A stretch of 64,000 bases of DNA from Flavobacterium commune (lineage in GTDB: Bacteria > Bacteroidota > Bacteroidia > Flavobacteriales > Flavobacteriaceae). This document shows positions 39,488 to 48,700 of the stretch, one piece after another. How positions within the stretch are numbered: position 1 is the stretch's first letter; every line of letters begins with the position of its first letter. A program made the translations under genes and the position numbers. The DNA lies in assembly GCF_001857965.1 (NCBI RefSeq), contig NZ_CP017774.1, forward strand, positions 806,001 to 870,000, in the 5' to 3' direction. A model generated the notes under the pieces. That model worked only from the letters and a program-made list of their open reading frames with translations. It was not told where the DNA came from and searched no databases.

Positions 39488-40288
39488 TTAAGACTCAGGT
39501 TTTGATTCGTCTTTTTCTTTTGGGACAATTTCATAATTCACTTCCTGATTTGAAATATAGTAATTCTGAAAACCATCCAATTCCTCCACTTCTTCTTTTG
39601 GAGGATTTACAAAATTACCGTTTTCATCAAATCGCTGCATAAACTTATCCTCTGCCGGATTATAATCAGGCATTTCCCATTCGTATTTAGGCACCTTTTT
39701 ATACTCAGGCGTTTGATACAAAACTGCTAAAACAAAACCTGTAATCAATCCGGCCAAATGCCCTTCCCAGGAAATACTATTATCCACCTCAGGAAAAACG
39801 TACCAGATCATTCCGCCATACATCATAATTACTGCCAAAGACAAAGCCACCAAACGATAATATTGTGTCATTATTCCTTTAAAAAAGATAAAAGCAAACA
39901 ACACATAAATCAATCCGCTGGCGCCAATGTGATAACTTTCCCTCCCAATTAACCAGGTTAAAATACCCGAAAACAAAATACCGTAACCAATAACTTTAAT
40001 AGACAATTTCGAATAAAAAAACTGTAAAGCTGCCAACAAAACCAAAAGCGGAATGGAGTTATTGTAAAGATGGTTCAAATCGGAATGGATAAACGGGCTA
40101 AAAATTACACCTTGCAATCCTGAGAAAATCCGCGGATAAATTCCTTTTTCTACAAAGTCAAAATCAAAACGAATTTGGAGCCAATAAACAAACCACAACG
40201 TCAACACAAAAAAAAGTGGGAGTGCTACAACCGCGTTTGTAAATTTGAAATGTTTATCCATTTGTTTCTTTTTGAAAAATTCAATCAA
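39488..40288 (-). CDS. Rhomboid-family intramembrane serine protease
   Basis: 266 aa with about six membrane segments. The catalytic serine is in GASGLIYVLFAF (about residue 123) and the histidine in WEGHLAGLITGFVLA (about residue 177). The HSDLNHLYNNSIPLL segment is the conserved HxxxN-type loop. The C-terminal tail (about 200-266) is charged and cytoplasmic. Substrates are unknown. M10 (MDKHFKF) is an alternative start. It is convergent with rlmB and divergent from rarA. Confidence 0.88.
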   Translation of the reverse strand: MIEFFKKKQMDKHFKFTNAVVALPLFFVLTLWFVYWLQIRFDFDFVEKGIYPRIFSGLQGVIFSPFIHSDLNHLYNNSIPLLVLLAALQFFYSKLSIKVIGYGILFSGILTWLIGRESYHIGASGLIYVLFAFIFFKGIMTQYYRLVALSLAVIMMYGGMIWYVFPEVDNSISWEGHLAGLITGFVLAVLYQTPEYKKVPKYEWEMPDYNPAEDKFMQRFDENGNFVNPPKEEVEELDGFQNYYISNQEVNYEIVPKEKDESKPES

Positions 40289-40378
40289 TTATGTAACCAA
40301 AGTCAAGATAATGCTATTTTGTCAGGAATTAATTTATTTTATTTCAAAAAGAAATTAGACCACTTAACACGCACGTAT

Positions 40379-40461
40379 TTTAGCCCAGATCGAAGCGGCA
40401 TCCTTTTATCTCGTTAACCAAACGAGATAAAAGATATAGTGGAGAGCTGGAATAGCTTCAA
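40379..40461 (+). ncRNA. Structured RNA candidate resembling a recurrent Flavobacteria motif
   Basis: A perfect 13-bp hairpin (40403-40415 with 40421-40433, loop AACCA) is enclosed by conserved-looking flanks: AGCCCAGATCGAAGCGGCAT before it and GATATAGTGGAGAGCTGG plus AATAGCTTC after it. The flanks can pair with each other: CCAG (40385-40388) with CTGG (40447-40450), and AGC with GCT. From memory this flank pattern with a variable central hairpin recurs in Flavobacteriaceae intergenic DNA and may correspond to the Flavo-1 family. The strand is chosen from that remembered orientation. It ends about 25 nt before rarA. Confidence 0.5.
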
Positions 40462-40471
40462 ATAAAAATAG

Positions 40472-40479
40472 TAATTTTA
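40472..40479 (+). promoter_or_regulatory. -7-like box TAATTTTA for rarA
   Basis: Seven of eight positions fit TANNTTTG. The box ends 4 nt before the rarA ATG, the same placement as for rlmB and the GbsR-type gene. Confidence 0.4.
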
Positions 40480-40483
40480 CGGC

Positions 40484-41761
40484 ATGGAAGCACCACTAGC
40501 AGAACGCATACGCCCGCAAAAACTGGACGAATACATCAGTCAATCCCATTTGGTTGGGCCAAATGGTTCTTTGACACAACAAATTTCCAAAGGAATTATT
40601 CCGTCATTAATATTTTGGGGACCACCGGGAACGGGGAAAACCACCTTGGCACAAATTATTGCGCAGGAATCGCAACGTCCGTTTTTTGTCTTAAGCGCCA
40701 TTAATTCGGGGGTAAAAGACATTCGTGATGTAATAGAAAAAGCCAAACAATGTGGCGGACTTTTCACTGCCAAAAACCCAATTTTATTTATTGATGAGAT
40801 TCATCGTTTTAGCAAATCACAGCAGGATTCACTACTGGCTGCTGTCGAAAAAGGTTGGATTACACTAGTTGGTGCCACAACTGAAAATCCGAGTTTTGAG
40901 GTCATTCCCGCTTTGCTTTCGCGCTGTCAGGTTTATGTCTTAAATGCCTTTACCAAAGCTGATTTGGAATCCCTATTGGAACGTGCAATGAAAACGGATG
41001 TTTATTTAAAAACCAAAAACATCCGATTAAACGAAACCGAAGCTTTGTTGCGACTTTCAGGCGGAGATGGACGCAAACTATTAAATATTTTCGAATTGGT
41101 CGTAAATGCTTCGGCTGGAGACGAAATTATCATCACAAACAATCGTGTTCTTGAATTGGTTCAACAAAACACAGTTTTGTATGACAAAAGTGGTGAACAA
41201 CATTATGACATTATTTCGGCTTTTATCAAATCCATTCGTGGAAGCGATCCCAACGGTGCTGTTTATTGGTTAGCCCGTATGATTGAAGGCGGCGAAGATG
41301 TAAAATTTATTGCCCGAAGATTGCTGATTTCAGCCAGTGAAGACATCGGAAATGCCAACCCAACAGCCTTAATTATGGCCAATAATACATTTCAGGCGGT
41401 TACGACTATTGGCTATCCCGAAAGCCGTATTTTACTGAGCCAATGCGCTATTTATTTGGCTACCTCACCTAAAAGCAATGCTTCCTATATAGCAATAAAT
41501 AGCGCACAACAAATAGTGAAACAAACCGGAGATTTATCTGTTCCAATCCATTTGCGAAACGCACCAACTAAATTAATGAAAGAACTGGGATATGGCGAAG
41601 AATATAAATATTCGCACGAATATGCTAATAATTTTGCAGAGCAGGAATATTTACCCGAAGAAATTAAAAACACTCCTATATATGTTCCCGGTGATAATTC
41701 CAGGGAAAAAACAACCCGGGAATTTCTTAAAAACCGCTGGAAAGACAAATACGGCTATTAA
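40484..41761 (+). CDS. rarA: Replication-associated recombination protein A (RarA/MgsA AAA+ ATPase)
   Basis: 425 aa. The AAA+ core has Walker [16 protein letters not shown], Walker [20 protein letters not shown], sensor 1 [13 protein letters not shown] and an arginine finger region [11 protein letters not shown]. The C-terminal tetramerisation part includes [20 protein letters not shown] and [15 protein letters not shown]. It acts at stalled replication forks. A four-copy heptamer array starts 4 nt after its stop codon. Confidence 0.96.
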   Translation: MEAPLAERIRPQKLDEYISQSHLVGPNGSLTQQISKGIIPSLIFWGPPGTGKTTLAQIIAQESQRPFFVLSAINSGVKDIRDVIEKAKQCGGLFTAKNPILFIDEIHRFSKSQQDSLLAAVEKGWITLVGATTENPSFEVIPALLSRCQVYVLNAFTKADLESLLERAMKTDVYLKTKNIRLNETEALLRLSGGDGRKLLNIFELVVNASAGDEIIITNNRVLELVQQNTVLYDKSGEQHYDIISAFIKSIRGSDPNGAVYWLARMIEGGEDVKFIARRLLISASEDIGNANPTALIMANNTFQAVTTIGYPESRILLSQCAIYLATSPKSNASYIAINSAQQIVKQTGDLSVPIHLRNAPTKLMKELGYGEEYKYSHEYANNFAEQEYLPEEIKNTPIYVPGDNSREKTTREFLKNRWKDKYGY

Positions 41762-41765
41762 GAAA

Positions 41766-41863
41766 GTTAGAAATTAGAAGTCAGAGGTTAGAAGTAAAAA
41801 AACAGATTTCAGACTAGATGATTAACATTCTTAATCTGAAATCTGAACCCGATAGCTATCGGG
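41766..41863. repeat. Heptamer array, inverted repeat and palindrome after rarA
   Basis: Four in-register 7-mers of GTTAGAA type (41766-41793) start 4 nt after the rarA stop. A perfect 11-bp inverted repeat, CAGATTTCAGA (41803-41813) with TCTGAAATCTG (41835-41845), follows; its right arm is itself two heptamers. It ends with the perfect 16-bp palindrome CCCGATAGCTATCGGG (41848-41863). The stretch separates convergent genes and could also end transcription. Confidence 0.7.
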
Positions 41864-41876
41864 ACTGAAATCTGAA

Positions 41877-42635
41877 CTAAAACTTAACGTTTATCTTTTC
41901 GGAAACTAATTGATCATTTTGATAATATTCAAAAAACCATTGGTTTTCTTTTTTAATCAAAACACCTTGCTGATTTCCTTTTTGAGCTAAGAAAGAATTA
42001 GCATCAGAGGTTTTATAAAGTTTAATCACCACACTTGGTTTGCTGTCAATAAGCTGGTAATTTCCTCCTGCAAGTGGCTGTGCAAAAAGCAATTCGTTTG
42101 GATCAATAACAACAGCTGCTACCGATTGTGGTACTGTTTCCACTTTCTCTACTTTTTCAATCTTCTCTACTTTTTCCTGTCTTGCCGGTTTTGCTTCTAC
42201 AGCAACATTTGTTCCGCCATTGTACTGGTATTCTAGTTCATAAACCGAAGTAAAAGCCTTATTTAAAGCATCCGTATAAGCTAATTGAAATTCTTTTTCT
42301 CTACTCATACCTACTTCTGATTGATAGACAATTTTGCCATAGCAATCTTTAAATGTAATGTATAATTTTGTTGTTAAAAAGGCATTTTCTTTTACTATAT
42401 CATAATTCAACACAGCACATCTGTTAATGTCATTTGGAACAACCTGGTTCGAATAATACACATCAAAACCCACTTTATTCAAATTAAACTTAGATAAAGT
42501 TGCCAAACGATATTGATTTTCTGATTTTAAAAATTCGTATTTTAAAGGTACAACTACCGTTTTATAATCGTTTAAAGATTGTGCAAATCCAAAGCTGGAA
42601 ACCAGTAATAAAAGCAATAAGAATTGTTTTTTCAT
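41877..42635 (-). CDS. Secreted protein of unknown function
   Basis: 252 aa. A clear signal peptide (MKKQFLLLLLLVSSFGFAQS) is followed by a domain of about 120 residues (TVVVPLKYEFLKSENQYRLATL ... in type) and a charged linker near residues 150-165 with the repeated word EKVEKIEKVEKVE. A short C-terminal beta-rich part (GNYQLIDSKPSVVIKLYKTS, QQGVLIKKENQWFFEYY) follows. I do not recognise the family; the layout looks like a conserved Flavobacteria periplasmic or outer-membrane-associated protein. It is monocistronic. Confidence 0.78.
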   Translation of the reverse strand: MKKQFLLLLLLVSSFGFAQSLNDYKTVVVPLKYEFLKSENQYRLATLSKFNLNKVGFDVYYSNQVVPNDINRCAVLNYDIVKENAFLTTKLYITFKDCYGKIVYQSEVGMSREKEFQLAYTDALNKAFTSVYELEYQYNGGTNVAVEAKPARQEKVEKIEKVEKVETVPQSVAAVVIDPNELLFAQPLAGGNYQLIDSKPSVVIKLYKTSDANSFLAQKGNQQGVLIKKENQWFFEYYQNDQLVSEKINVKF

Positions 42636-42728
42636 ATTAAGTTAATTTTGATTGTTGTTAGTTTATAGTATATAGATTGTGTCTTATTCAATTAGTTGCT
42701 TCAAAGATTACTATCAATAAAAAATAAT

Positions 42729-43418
42729 TTACAGGTAATTTTTAAGTTCTAATAAATGATTGATTTGTTTAATATTATTATCTACAAGCTGTTTACTTTC
42801 GTTAAAATAAATAGCATCAATTCCCGCTTCTAAAGCTCCTAAAACATCCGCTTCAATGGAATCGCCAATCATGATACTGGTTTCTTTTTTGGCTTTTGCC
42901 AAATCCAAAGCATATTCAAAAATAATAGGATTCGGTTTTTTAACTCCAGCCATTTCCGAATTGGTAACAGTCGAAAAATAAGTATTTAAATTAGCATTTG
43001 TAAGCTTCTTAACTTGTACATGAGCAAAACCATTGGTAATGACGTGCAACTTGTACTTTTTGTTCAGATATTCCAAAATTTCAAAAGTCCCTTCAAAAAG
43101 ATGATTGTTCTCAGTCAACAAATCGATGTACTGATTCGAAATAACATCAATTTCGGCATCTGAAATCTCATAACCAATCGCATCAAAGGATAATTTCAAT
43201 CGATTGTAACGCAACTGCTGATGTGTAATTTTATCGTATTGATACAATTTCCAACAGGCCTGATTAATCGGAATATAATGAGCAATAAATGAATAGATGT
43301 TTACTTCAGGATGACTTTGAGCAAAAATAGTCTCAAAGGTTATTTTCGAATTTTTATCAAAATCCCAGAGGGTATGATCCAAATCAAAAAACACATCTTT
43401 TATATTATCAATTCTCAT
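42729..43418 (-). CDS. HAD-family hydrolase, YjjG-type noncanonical nucleotidase
   Basis: 229 aa. The HAD motif I is FFDLDHTLWDFDKNS, with nucleophile and acid Asp. Motif II is HVITNGFAHVQ, motif III KKPNPIIFEYALD and motif IV MIGDSIEADVLGALEAG. The WDFDKN stretch is typical of the YjjG branch, which dephosphorylates noncanonical pyrimidine nucleotides. It starts 9 nt after the radC stop codon, so the two are probably co-transcribed. Confidence 0.82.
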   Translation of the reverse strand: MRIDNIKDVFFDLDHTLWDFDKNSKITFETIFAQSHPEVNIYSFIAHYIPINQACWKLYQYDKITHQQLRYNRLKLSFDAIGYEISDAEIDVISNQYIDLLTENNHLFEGTFEILEYLNKKYKLHVITNGFAHVQVKKLTNANLNTYFSTVTNSEMAGVKKPNPIIFEYALDLAKAKKETSIMIGDSIEADVLGALEAGIDAIYFNESKQLVDNNIKQINHLLELKNYL

Positions 43419-43427
43419 TTTTACTTT

Positions 43428-44120
43428 TTAAAAAATCCCTTCATCCACAAAGCTAAAATATTTTGTCTCAGTCACAATCAAATGATCCAAAACTTTAACA
43501 TCTAGACTATCTCCTGCTTGTTTCAATTTCTTAGTAATTTGTTTATCGGCATCACTTGCAACTAAAGCCCCTGATGGATGATTATGACACAATATCAAAG
43601 CAGTTGCGCCTTTTTCGAGTGCCATTTTAAAAACCAAACGCACATCTACAATTGTTCCTGTAATACCGCCTACGCTAATTTGTGCTTTCGAAATCACCTT
43701 ATTGGAATTATTCAGATACAAAATCCAAAATTCCTCATGTGGCAATTCGCCAATAATGGGTTGCATGATTTCAAAAACAGTCTTACTCGAAGTAACCTTA
43801 GTTAATTCAACAGCTTCCTCTACTCTTCTTCGTCTTCCCAGTTCCATGGCGGCAATTATCGAAATCGCCTTTGCCTCACCTATACCCTTAAATTCCATCA
43901 ATTGCGCCATAGACAATTTGCCAAGGCTATTCAAATTATTAGCTACTTTGGACAAAATCCTTTTGCTTAAATCAACCGCAGATTCGTTCCTGCTTCCAGA
44001 ACCAATTAAAATAGCAATTAACTCGGCATCACTTAAAGCACTTTTGCCTTTGAGCATCAATTTCTCTCTAGGCTTATCGTCTTCAGACCAATTGGTAATA
44101 GGGAAATGATTGTTTTCCAT
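43428..44120 (-). CDS. radC: RadC-family JAB-domain protein
   Basis: 230 aa, full length. An N-terminal helix-hairpin-helix-like part (LMEFKGIGEAKAISIIAAMELG) precedes a JAB/MPN domain with the metal motif LILCHNHPSGALVASDAD (HxHPSG...D). Despite its name, a DNA-repair role for RadC is not established. It is located upstream of the YjjG-like gene on the same strand. Confidence 0.94.
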   Translation of the reverse strand: MENNHFPITNWSEDDKPREKLMLKGKSALSDAELIAILIGSGSRNESAVDLSKRILSKVANNLNSLGKLSMAQLMEFKGIGEAKAISIIAAMELGRRRRVEEAVELTKVTSSKTVFEIMQPIIGELPHEEFWILYLNNSNKVISKAQISVGGITGTIVDVRLVFKMALEKGATALILCHNHPSGALVASDADKQITKKLKQAGDSLDVKVLDHLIVTETKYFSFVDEGIF

Positions 44121-44242
44121 AGCAAAAGATTCAGTTTACAACAACTCACATATAGTAAATATAGTACTAAATCTTTTAAACACAAACTCGTAACTCCTCT
44201 AAATTGAGATTCCTATGGAAAGACAAACTTTGAAGTTAGTTT

Positions 44243-45598
44243 TTATTCAATCAAACCTTTTACTTCATCAAAATTCAATCCACCATAATTTCCAGAACTC
44301 ATCAATAATAAAGCAGAATTATCCAGTTTTAAATTGAAAAGATATTCTTTAAACTCAGCAGGATTAGTATAAATAATCAAATCTTCACGATTGAATGCTT
44401 TGGCAATTTGCTCATAAGTTACTTCTTCCAATTGCTTAATTTTTACCGCATCGGGAGAATAAAACACAACCGCTGTATCGGCATTAGCTAAAGCCCCTTC
44501 GTATTCTTTCAAGAACTCGGCGTTCAAACTGCTGTAAGTATGCAGCTCTAAACAAGCCACGACGGTTCTATCCGGATACTGTTCCTTTACGGCTTTTGTA
44601 GTTGCAGAAACCTTAGATGGAGAATGTGCAAAATCTTTGTAAGCTACTTTTGTTTTGCTTTCAGCAATTTTTTCCAAACGCTTCGAAGCTCCTTTAAAAC
44701 TCGCAATCGCTTCATGAAAATCGGCTTCATCCACACCCATATTTTGACAAATCCATTTGGCTCCAGCCAAATTATTCAAATTGTGTGCTCCAAATACCTC
44801 TATTGGCATATCACCTTCCGGAGTTTCTAATAAAGTTGTTCCGTTTTCTACTCTGTAATTTGGTGTAGAATAAGGTATTTTTCGAATTGGATTTGTAGCT
44901 GCTTCTGCTACTCGTTTAACTTCGGGATCATTTTCGTTGTAAACTAAAATTCCGCCATTGGTAATTTTATCAATAAAAATTTCAAACTGTTCCACATAAT
45001 TTTCATACGTTGGAAACACATTGATATGATCCCAGGCAATTCCTGAAATCAGAGCGATATTAGGTTGGTACAAATGAAATTTTGGTCGTCTGTCAATTGG
45101 CGAAGACAAATATTCATCACCTTCCAAAACCATGAAATCATTTTCTTCGGTAAGATGCACCATCGTATCAAAACCTTCTAATTGTGCACCCACCATATAA
45201 TCCACTTCAATATCGTGGTAATGCATGACATGCAAAATCATTGAAGTAATAGTAGTTTTTCCATGTGAACCACCAATAACTACACGGGTTTTATTCTTAG
45301 ATTGTTCGTATAAAAACTCAGGATACGAGTAGATTTTCAATCCCAATTCCTGAGCTTTCAACAATTCAGGATTATCGGCTTTGGCATGCATTCCTAAAAT
45401 AACAGCATCAATATCAGCAGTGATTTTTTCAGGAAACCAACCTAATTCAGCGGGTAAAATTCCTTTTTTCTCTAAACGTGATTTCGAAGGTTCAAAGATA
45501 GCATCGTCACTTCCTGTAACCTGATATCCTTTGTTGTGTAATGCTAATGCCAGATTGTGCATGGCACTTCCGCCAATAGCTATAAAATGTGTTTTCAT
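44243..45598 (-). CDS. mpl: UDP-N-acetylmuramate--tripeptide ligase Mpl
   Basis: 451 aa, a Mur ligase. It starts KTHFIAIGGSAMHNLALALHNKGYQVTGSDD in type. The ATP-binding motif is IGGSHGKTTITSMI, the substrate region NDFMVLEGDEYLSSPIDRRPK, and the C-terminal domain has YKDFAHSPSKVSATTKAVKE. It links recycled L-Ala-gamma-D-Glu-meso-DAP tripeptide to UDP-MurNAc in peptidoglycan recycling. The family is distinguished from MurC by the IGGSAMHNLA opening. Confidence 0.9.
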   Translation of the reverse strand: MKTHFIAIGGSAMHNLALALHNKGYQVTGSDDAIFEPSKSRLEKKGILPAELGWFPEKITADIDAVILGMHAKADNPELLKAQELGLKIYSYPEFLYEQSKNKTRVVIGGSHGKTTITSMILHVMHYHDIEVDYMVGAQLEGFDTMVHLTEENDFMVLEGDEYLSSPIDRRPKFHLYQPNIALISGIAWDHINVFPTYENYVEQFEIFIDKITNGGILVYNENDPEVKRVAEAATNPIRKIPYSTPNYRVENGTTLLETPEGDMPIEVFGAHNLNNLAGAKWICQNMGVDEADFHEAIASFKGASKRLEKIAESKTKVAYKDFAHSPSKVSATTKAVKEQYPDRTVVACLELHTYSSLNAEFLKEYEGALANADTAVVFYSPDAVKIKQLEEVTYEQIAKAFNREDLIIYTNPAEFKEYLFNLKLDNSALLLMSSGNYGGLNFDEVKGLIE

Positions 45599-45636
45599 AT
45601 TAATTATTCGCTTATGCGTAAGTTTATTTTCCTTAA

Positions 45637-46335
45637 TTAATTGTCGCTTTTCTTTTTATACTCTTCTAAAACCGCTTGAGCCTTATCAGGAGATTTCATT
45701 TTATTGGCATACAAATTAGCCAATTTTTGATAGGTTTTCTTCGAATTCCCCACAGCTATTGCCTTTTTATAATGTTGCTCGGCTTTTGTGTATCTTTTAA
45801 AATATTCATCGATATGCCCTCTGGATAAATGACCGTCAACAGCGGATATTTGCAACAGTTCATTCGAATACTGAATGGCTTTTTTCTCACTTCCTCCCAA
45901 AATTCCCGGCAATTGAAGATTCAATTCAATCAAAGCCCATCTGGCTTCAATGTGTTTTGGATTTAGCTGTATTGCTTTTTCAAAATTCGTCCGCACTTCG
46001 TCAATCATTCCTAATGCCTTGAATTTATTCACTTCTAAAGCTTTCATTCCTAAAACACCGCCGTATTTAAAATAAAAATTAGCCTCAGAAGGTTTGGCTT
46101 TCTTCAGTTTTCCGTAATACAACAAGGCTTCATCCCAAGCTTTACTGCGTCCTGCAATATCCCCTAAACATTCCATGATTTTTATATTGGATGGATTTTT
46201 TTTCAAAAGAACTTCAAACATAGGCTTAGCCTGTTCGAATTTTCCTTCTTCAAATAATTGCTGGGCTTTCTCAAAATTTGCCTGAGAAAAAACCACTATA
46301 GGAAATAAAAATAATAACAGCAGAATGTGTTTCAT
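45637..46335 (-). CDS. Secreted tetratricopeptide-repeat protein
   Basis: 232 aa. A signal peptide ends near VVFSQA (residue 20). The rest is several TPR units, e.g. FEKAQQLFEEGKFEQAKPMF, WDEALLYYGKLKKAKPSEANF, FEKAIQLNPKHIEARWALIEL and YTKAEQHYKKAIAVGNSKKTY. It is likely a periplasmic scaffold; partners are unknown. It lies 38 nt upstream of mpl on the same strand and divergent from the glycosyltransferase gene. Confidence 0.85.
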   Translation of the reverse strand: MKHILLLLFLFPIVVFSQANFEKAQQLFEEGKFEQAKPMFEVLLKKNPSNIKIMECLGDIAGRSKAWDEALLYYGKLKKAKPSEANFYFKYGGVLGMKALEVNKFKALGMIDEVRTNFEKAIQLNPKHIEARWALIELNLQLPGILGGSEKKAIQYSNELLQISAVDGHLSRGHIDEYFKRYTKAEQHYKKAIAVGNSKKTYQKLANLYANKMKSPDKAQAVLEEYKKKSDN

Positions 46336-46475
46336 TTTCCAAAAATAAGCAAATTTAAAAGGATTATAAAAACTTTATCTCTTATAAAAACAATAAATAG
46401 TAACCTAATAGAAATCTTAAAACAACCTTTTAATAACATCTCTAATTTACTTTCGTAAGATGAAAATTCAGAAAT

Positions 46476-47465
46476 ATGAAAATATTCTATGCCATACAGG
46501 CAACAGGAAATGGGCACATCAGTAGAGCAACACAATTGTATCCTTATCTACAAAAATTTGGTAAAGTAGATTTTTTTTTAAGTGGAAACAATGCCAGTTT
46601 AGACATCAAATTACCCATAAAATTCAAGAGTAAAGGTTGTAGTTTACACTACAGCAAATGTGGCGGATTAAATTATTGGGACATTCTTAAAAACATTAAA
46701 CCACGCCAAATATACAAAGATGCCGATGCGCTTCCGTTAAAAAATTATGATGTAATCATCAATGATTTTGATTCTATTACTTCCCTTACTTGTAAAATGC
46801 AAAAAGTACATTCGGTTCAGTTAGGACATCAGGCGAGTTTTATTTCTGCCAATACTCCCAGACCCGAAAAAAAGAGCATAATGGGCGAAATGATTCTGAA
46901 ACATTATGCGCCATCTCCTAAGAACATTGGCTTACATTTTGAAAAATACGACTCTTTTATTCTTCCTCCCATCATCAAAGATGAGATTGTTCAAGCCGAA
47001 CCAACCAACTTAAAACACATCACGGTTTACTTGCCTTCTTTCGATAAAGATTGTCTCGAAAAAGCGTTCAACAAAGTAAAAGACGTGCAATTTCACTGGT
47101 TTCTACAAGGAGTAGAATTCAAACACACTATTGGAAATATTACCTATTTTCCGGTAAATCAAAAAAAATTTAACAACAGTTTAATTTCCTGTGAAGGAAT
47201 CATCACGGGCGGTGGTTTTGAAACTCCAGCCGAAGCTTTACACTTGGGCAAAAAAATCCTTTCTATTCCTATCAAAAAACATTACGAACAAGAATGTAAT
47301 GCAGCAGCATTGAAAAGAATGGGAGTTCCTGTGGTTTATGAAGTTGGAAAAAACTTTGAAACAATTATAGAAAATTGGCTCAACCAGGATATTATTTATC
47401 CAAAAATGCAAGCCAATAACATCCCTGAAACTTTGCAATATTTGTTTGATACATATAGAGAATAA
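46476..47465 (+). CDS. Glycosyltransferase, GT-B type (MurG/UGT-like)
   Basis: 329 aa. The N-terminal part MKIFYAIQATGNGHISRATQ has the glycine loop with GxGH seen in MurG-like enzymes. The C-terminal nucleotide-sugar region is ISCEGIITGGGFETPAEALH followed by KKILSIPIKKHYEQECNAAA, typical of the GT1/GT28 fold. The acceptor is unknown; flavobacterial relatives are annotated only as glycosyltransferases. It is a single gene ended by a bidirectional terminator. A -7-like TACTTTCG lies at 46448-46455. Confidence 0.8.
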   Translation: MKIFYAIQATGNGHISRATQLYPYLQKFGKVDFFLSGNNASLDIKLPIKFKSKGCSLHYSKCGGLNYWDILKNIKPRQIYKDADALPLKNYDVIINDFDSITSLTCKMQKVHSVQLGHQASFISANTPRPEKKSIMGEMILKHYAPSPKNIGLHFEKYDSFILPPIIKDEIVQAEPTNLKHITVYLPSFDKDCLEKAFNKVKDVQFHWFLQGVEFKHTIGNITYFPVNQKKFNNSLISCEGIITGGGFETPAEALHLGKKILSIPIKKHYEQECNAAALKRMGVPVVYEVGKNFETIIENWLNQDIIYPKMQANNIPETLQYLFDTYRE

Positions 47466-47493
47466 GAAAAATATTGATTTTTTTTAAAACAAA

Positions 47494-47528
47494 AAAACCA
47501 CTAAAGAACTCAATTCCTTAGTGGTTTT
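47494..47528. terminator. Bidirectional terminator between the glycosyltransferase gene and obgE
   Basis: AAAACCACTAA pairs with TTAGTGGTTTT, extended by GAA/TTC across one mismatch. T runs lie on both sides (plus TTTTTATAT, minus TTTTTTTG). The flanking genes converge here. Confidence 0.85.
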
Positions 47529-47549
47529 TATATATTGTAAAAATGTTAT

Positions 47550-48551
47550 TTACTCATTCAACATTTTCCAAAGTTTATCTTTCAATTCTGTTAATCCTTG
47601 TTGGGCAACAGAAGAAATAAACAAATAAGGAACATCTTTGAAAGCAGCATCCAATTCTACTTTTAGCTCAGCTCTCAATTCATCATCCAGCATATCGCAT
47701 TTAGTAATGATTAAAAGGCGTTCTTTGTCTAACATCTCGGGGTTGTATTTGGTCAATTCGTTAACCAAAATATCGTACTCCGCTTTAATGTCCGGCGTAT
47801 CTACAGGAACCATAAACAGCAACGTAGAGTTACGCTCAATATGACGCAGGAAATAATGTCCCAAACCTTTTCCTTCGGCTGCTCCTTCAATAATCCCCGG
47901 AATGTCGGCAATTACAAAAGATTGAAAATCTCTATAGGCGACAATTCCAAGATTTGGTTTTAAAGTCGTAAACGGATAATCAGCAATTTTTGGCTTAGCA
48001 GAAGTCAAAACCGATAATAAAGTAGATTTTCCTGCATTTGGGAACCCAACTAAACCTACATCGGCCAAAACTTTCAATTCCAGAATAACGTCCATTTCTG
48101 TACCCGGCAACCCTGGCTGAGCATATCTTGGAGTCTGATTTGTAGAACTTCTAAAATGCCAGTTTCCTAAACCTCCTTTACCTCCCTGGCAAAGAATTCT
48201 TTTCTCTCCATGTTCAGTAACTTCAAATAAAACTTCACCCGTTTCTTTGTCTTTCACAACAGTTCCTAATGGCACTTCGATAATTTTATCTTCTCCATCA
48301 GCTCCGGTACTTCTATCTCCTCCACCGTCTCCACCGTGACCCGCTTTAATATGGCGTGCAAATTTCAAGTGAAACAAAGTCCAAAGTCCTTTATTTCCGA
48401 CTAAATAAATGTGTCCTCCACGACCACCATCACCACCATCTGGTCCTCCATACTGGATGAACTTTTCTCTATGTAAATGCGTAGAACCTTTTCCTCCTTT
48501 TCCGGATGAAACAAATATTTTTACGTAATCTACAAAATTTCCTTCTGTCAT
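47550..48551 (-). CDS. obgE: GTPase ObgE/CgtA
   Basis: 333 aa. The glycine-rich Obg domain is seen in [37 protein letters not shown] and [16 protein letters not shown]. The G domain has [19 protein letters not shown], the switch region [34 protein letters not shown] and TKCDM. It lacks the C-terminal OCT domain found in some species. It acts in large-subunit assembly and stress response. Confidence 0.97.
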   Translation of the reverse strand: MTEGNFVDYVKIFVSSGKGGKGSTHLHREKFIQYGGPDGGDGGRGGHIYLVGNKGLWTLFHLKFARHIKAGHGGDGGGDRSTGADGEDKIIEVPLGTVVKDKETGEVLFEVTEHGEKRILCQGGKGGLGNWHFRSSTNQTPRYAQPGLPGTEMDVILELKVLADVGLVGFPNAGKSTLLSVLTSAKPKIADYPFTTLKPNLGIVAYRDFQSFVIADIPGIIEGAAEGKGLGHYFLRHIERNSTLLFMVPVDTPDIKAEYDILVNELTKYNPEMLDKERLLIITKCDMLDDELRAELKVELDAAFKDVPYLFISSVAQQGLTELKDKLWKMLNE

Positions 48552-48558
48552 TTTTTTA

Positions 48559-48695
48559 AGTGTTCAGTCATCAGTTTTTAGTATTCAGTTTCAGATTGCT
48601 CCAAATTAAAACTAAATCTTTCGACAATTTAATTCATTTTTCAATGTTCATTTTTTTAATCGCAAAAACTGCCAACTAAAAACGGGAACACTGAA
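48559..48695. repeat. Paired inverted heptamer arrays between the CNNM/CorC gene and obgE
   Basis: Five 7-mers of AGTNTTC type (48559-48593) lie on the plus strand next to the obgE start. A matching inverted group of ACTGAAT type words lies around 48668-48695, next to the stop codon of the upstream gene; one unit there has an extra base. Between them is about 75 nt of AT-rich DNA with no ORF. Confidence 0.6.
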
Positions 48696-48700
48696 TACTT

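Noticed and set aside
46460-46525. Small leaderless ORF before the glycosyltransferase gene
   Set aside because: The ATG behind TACTTTCG gives a 21-codon frame that lies mostly over the glycosyltransferase coding sequence in another phase; too weak to call.
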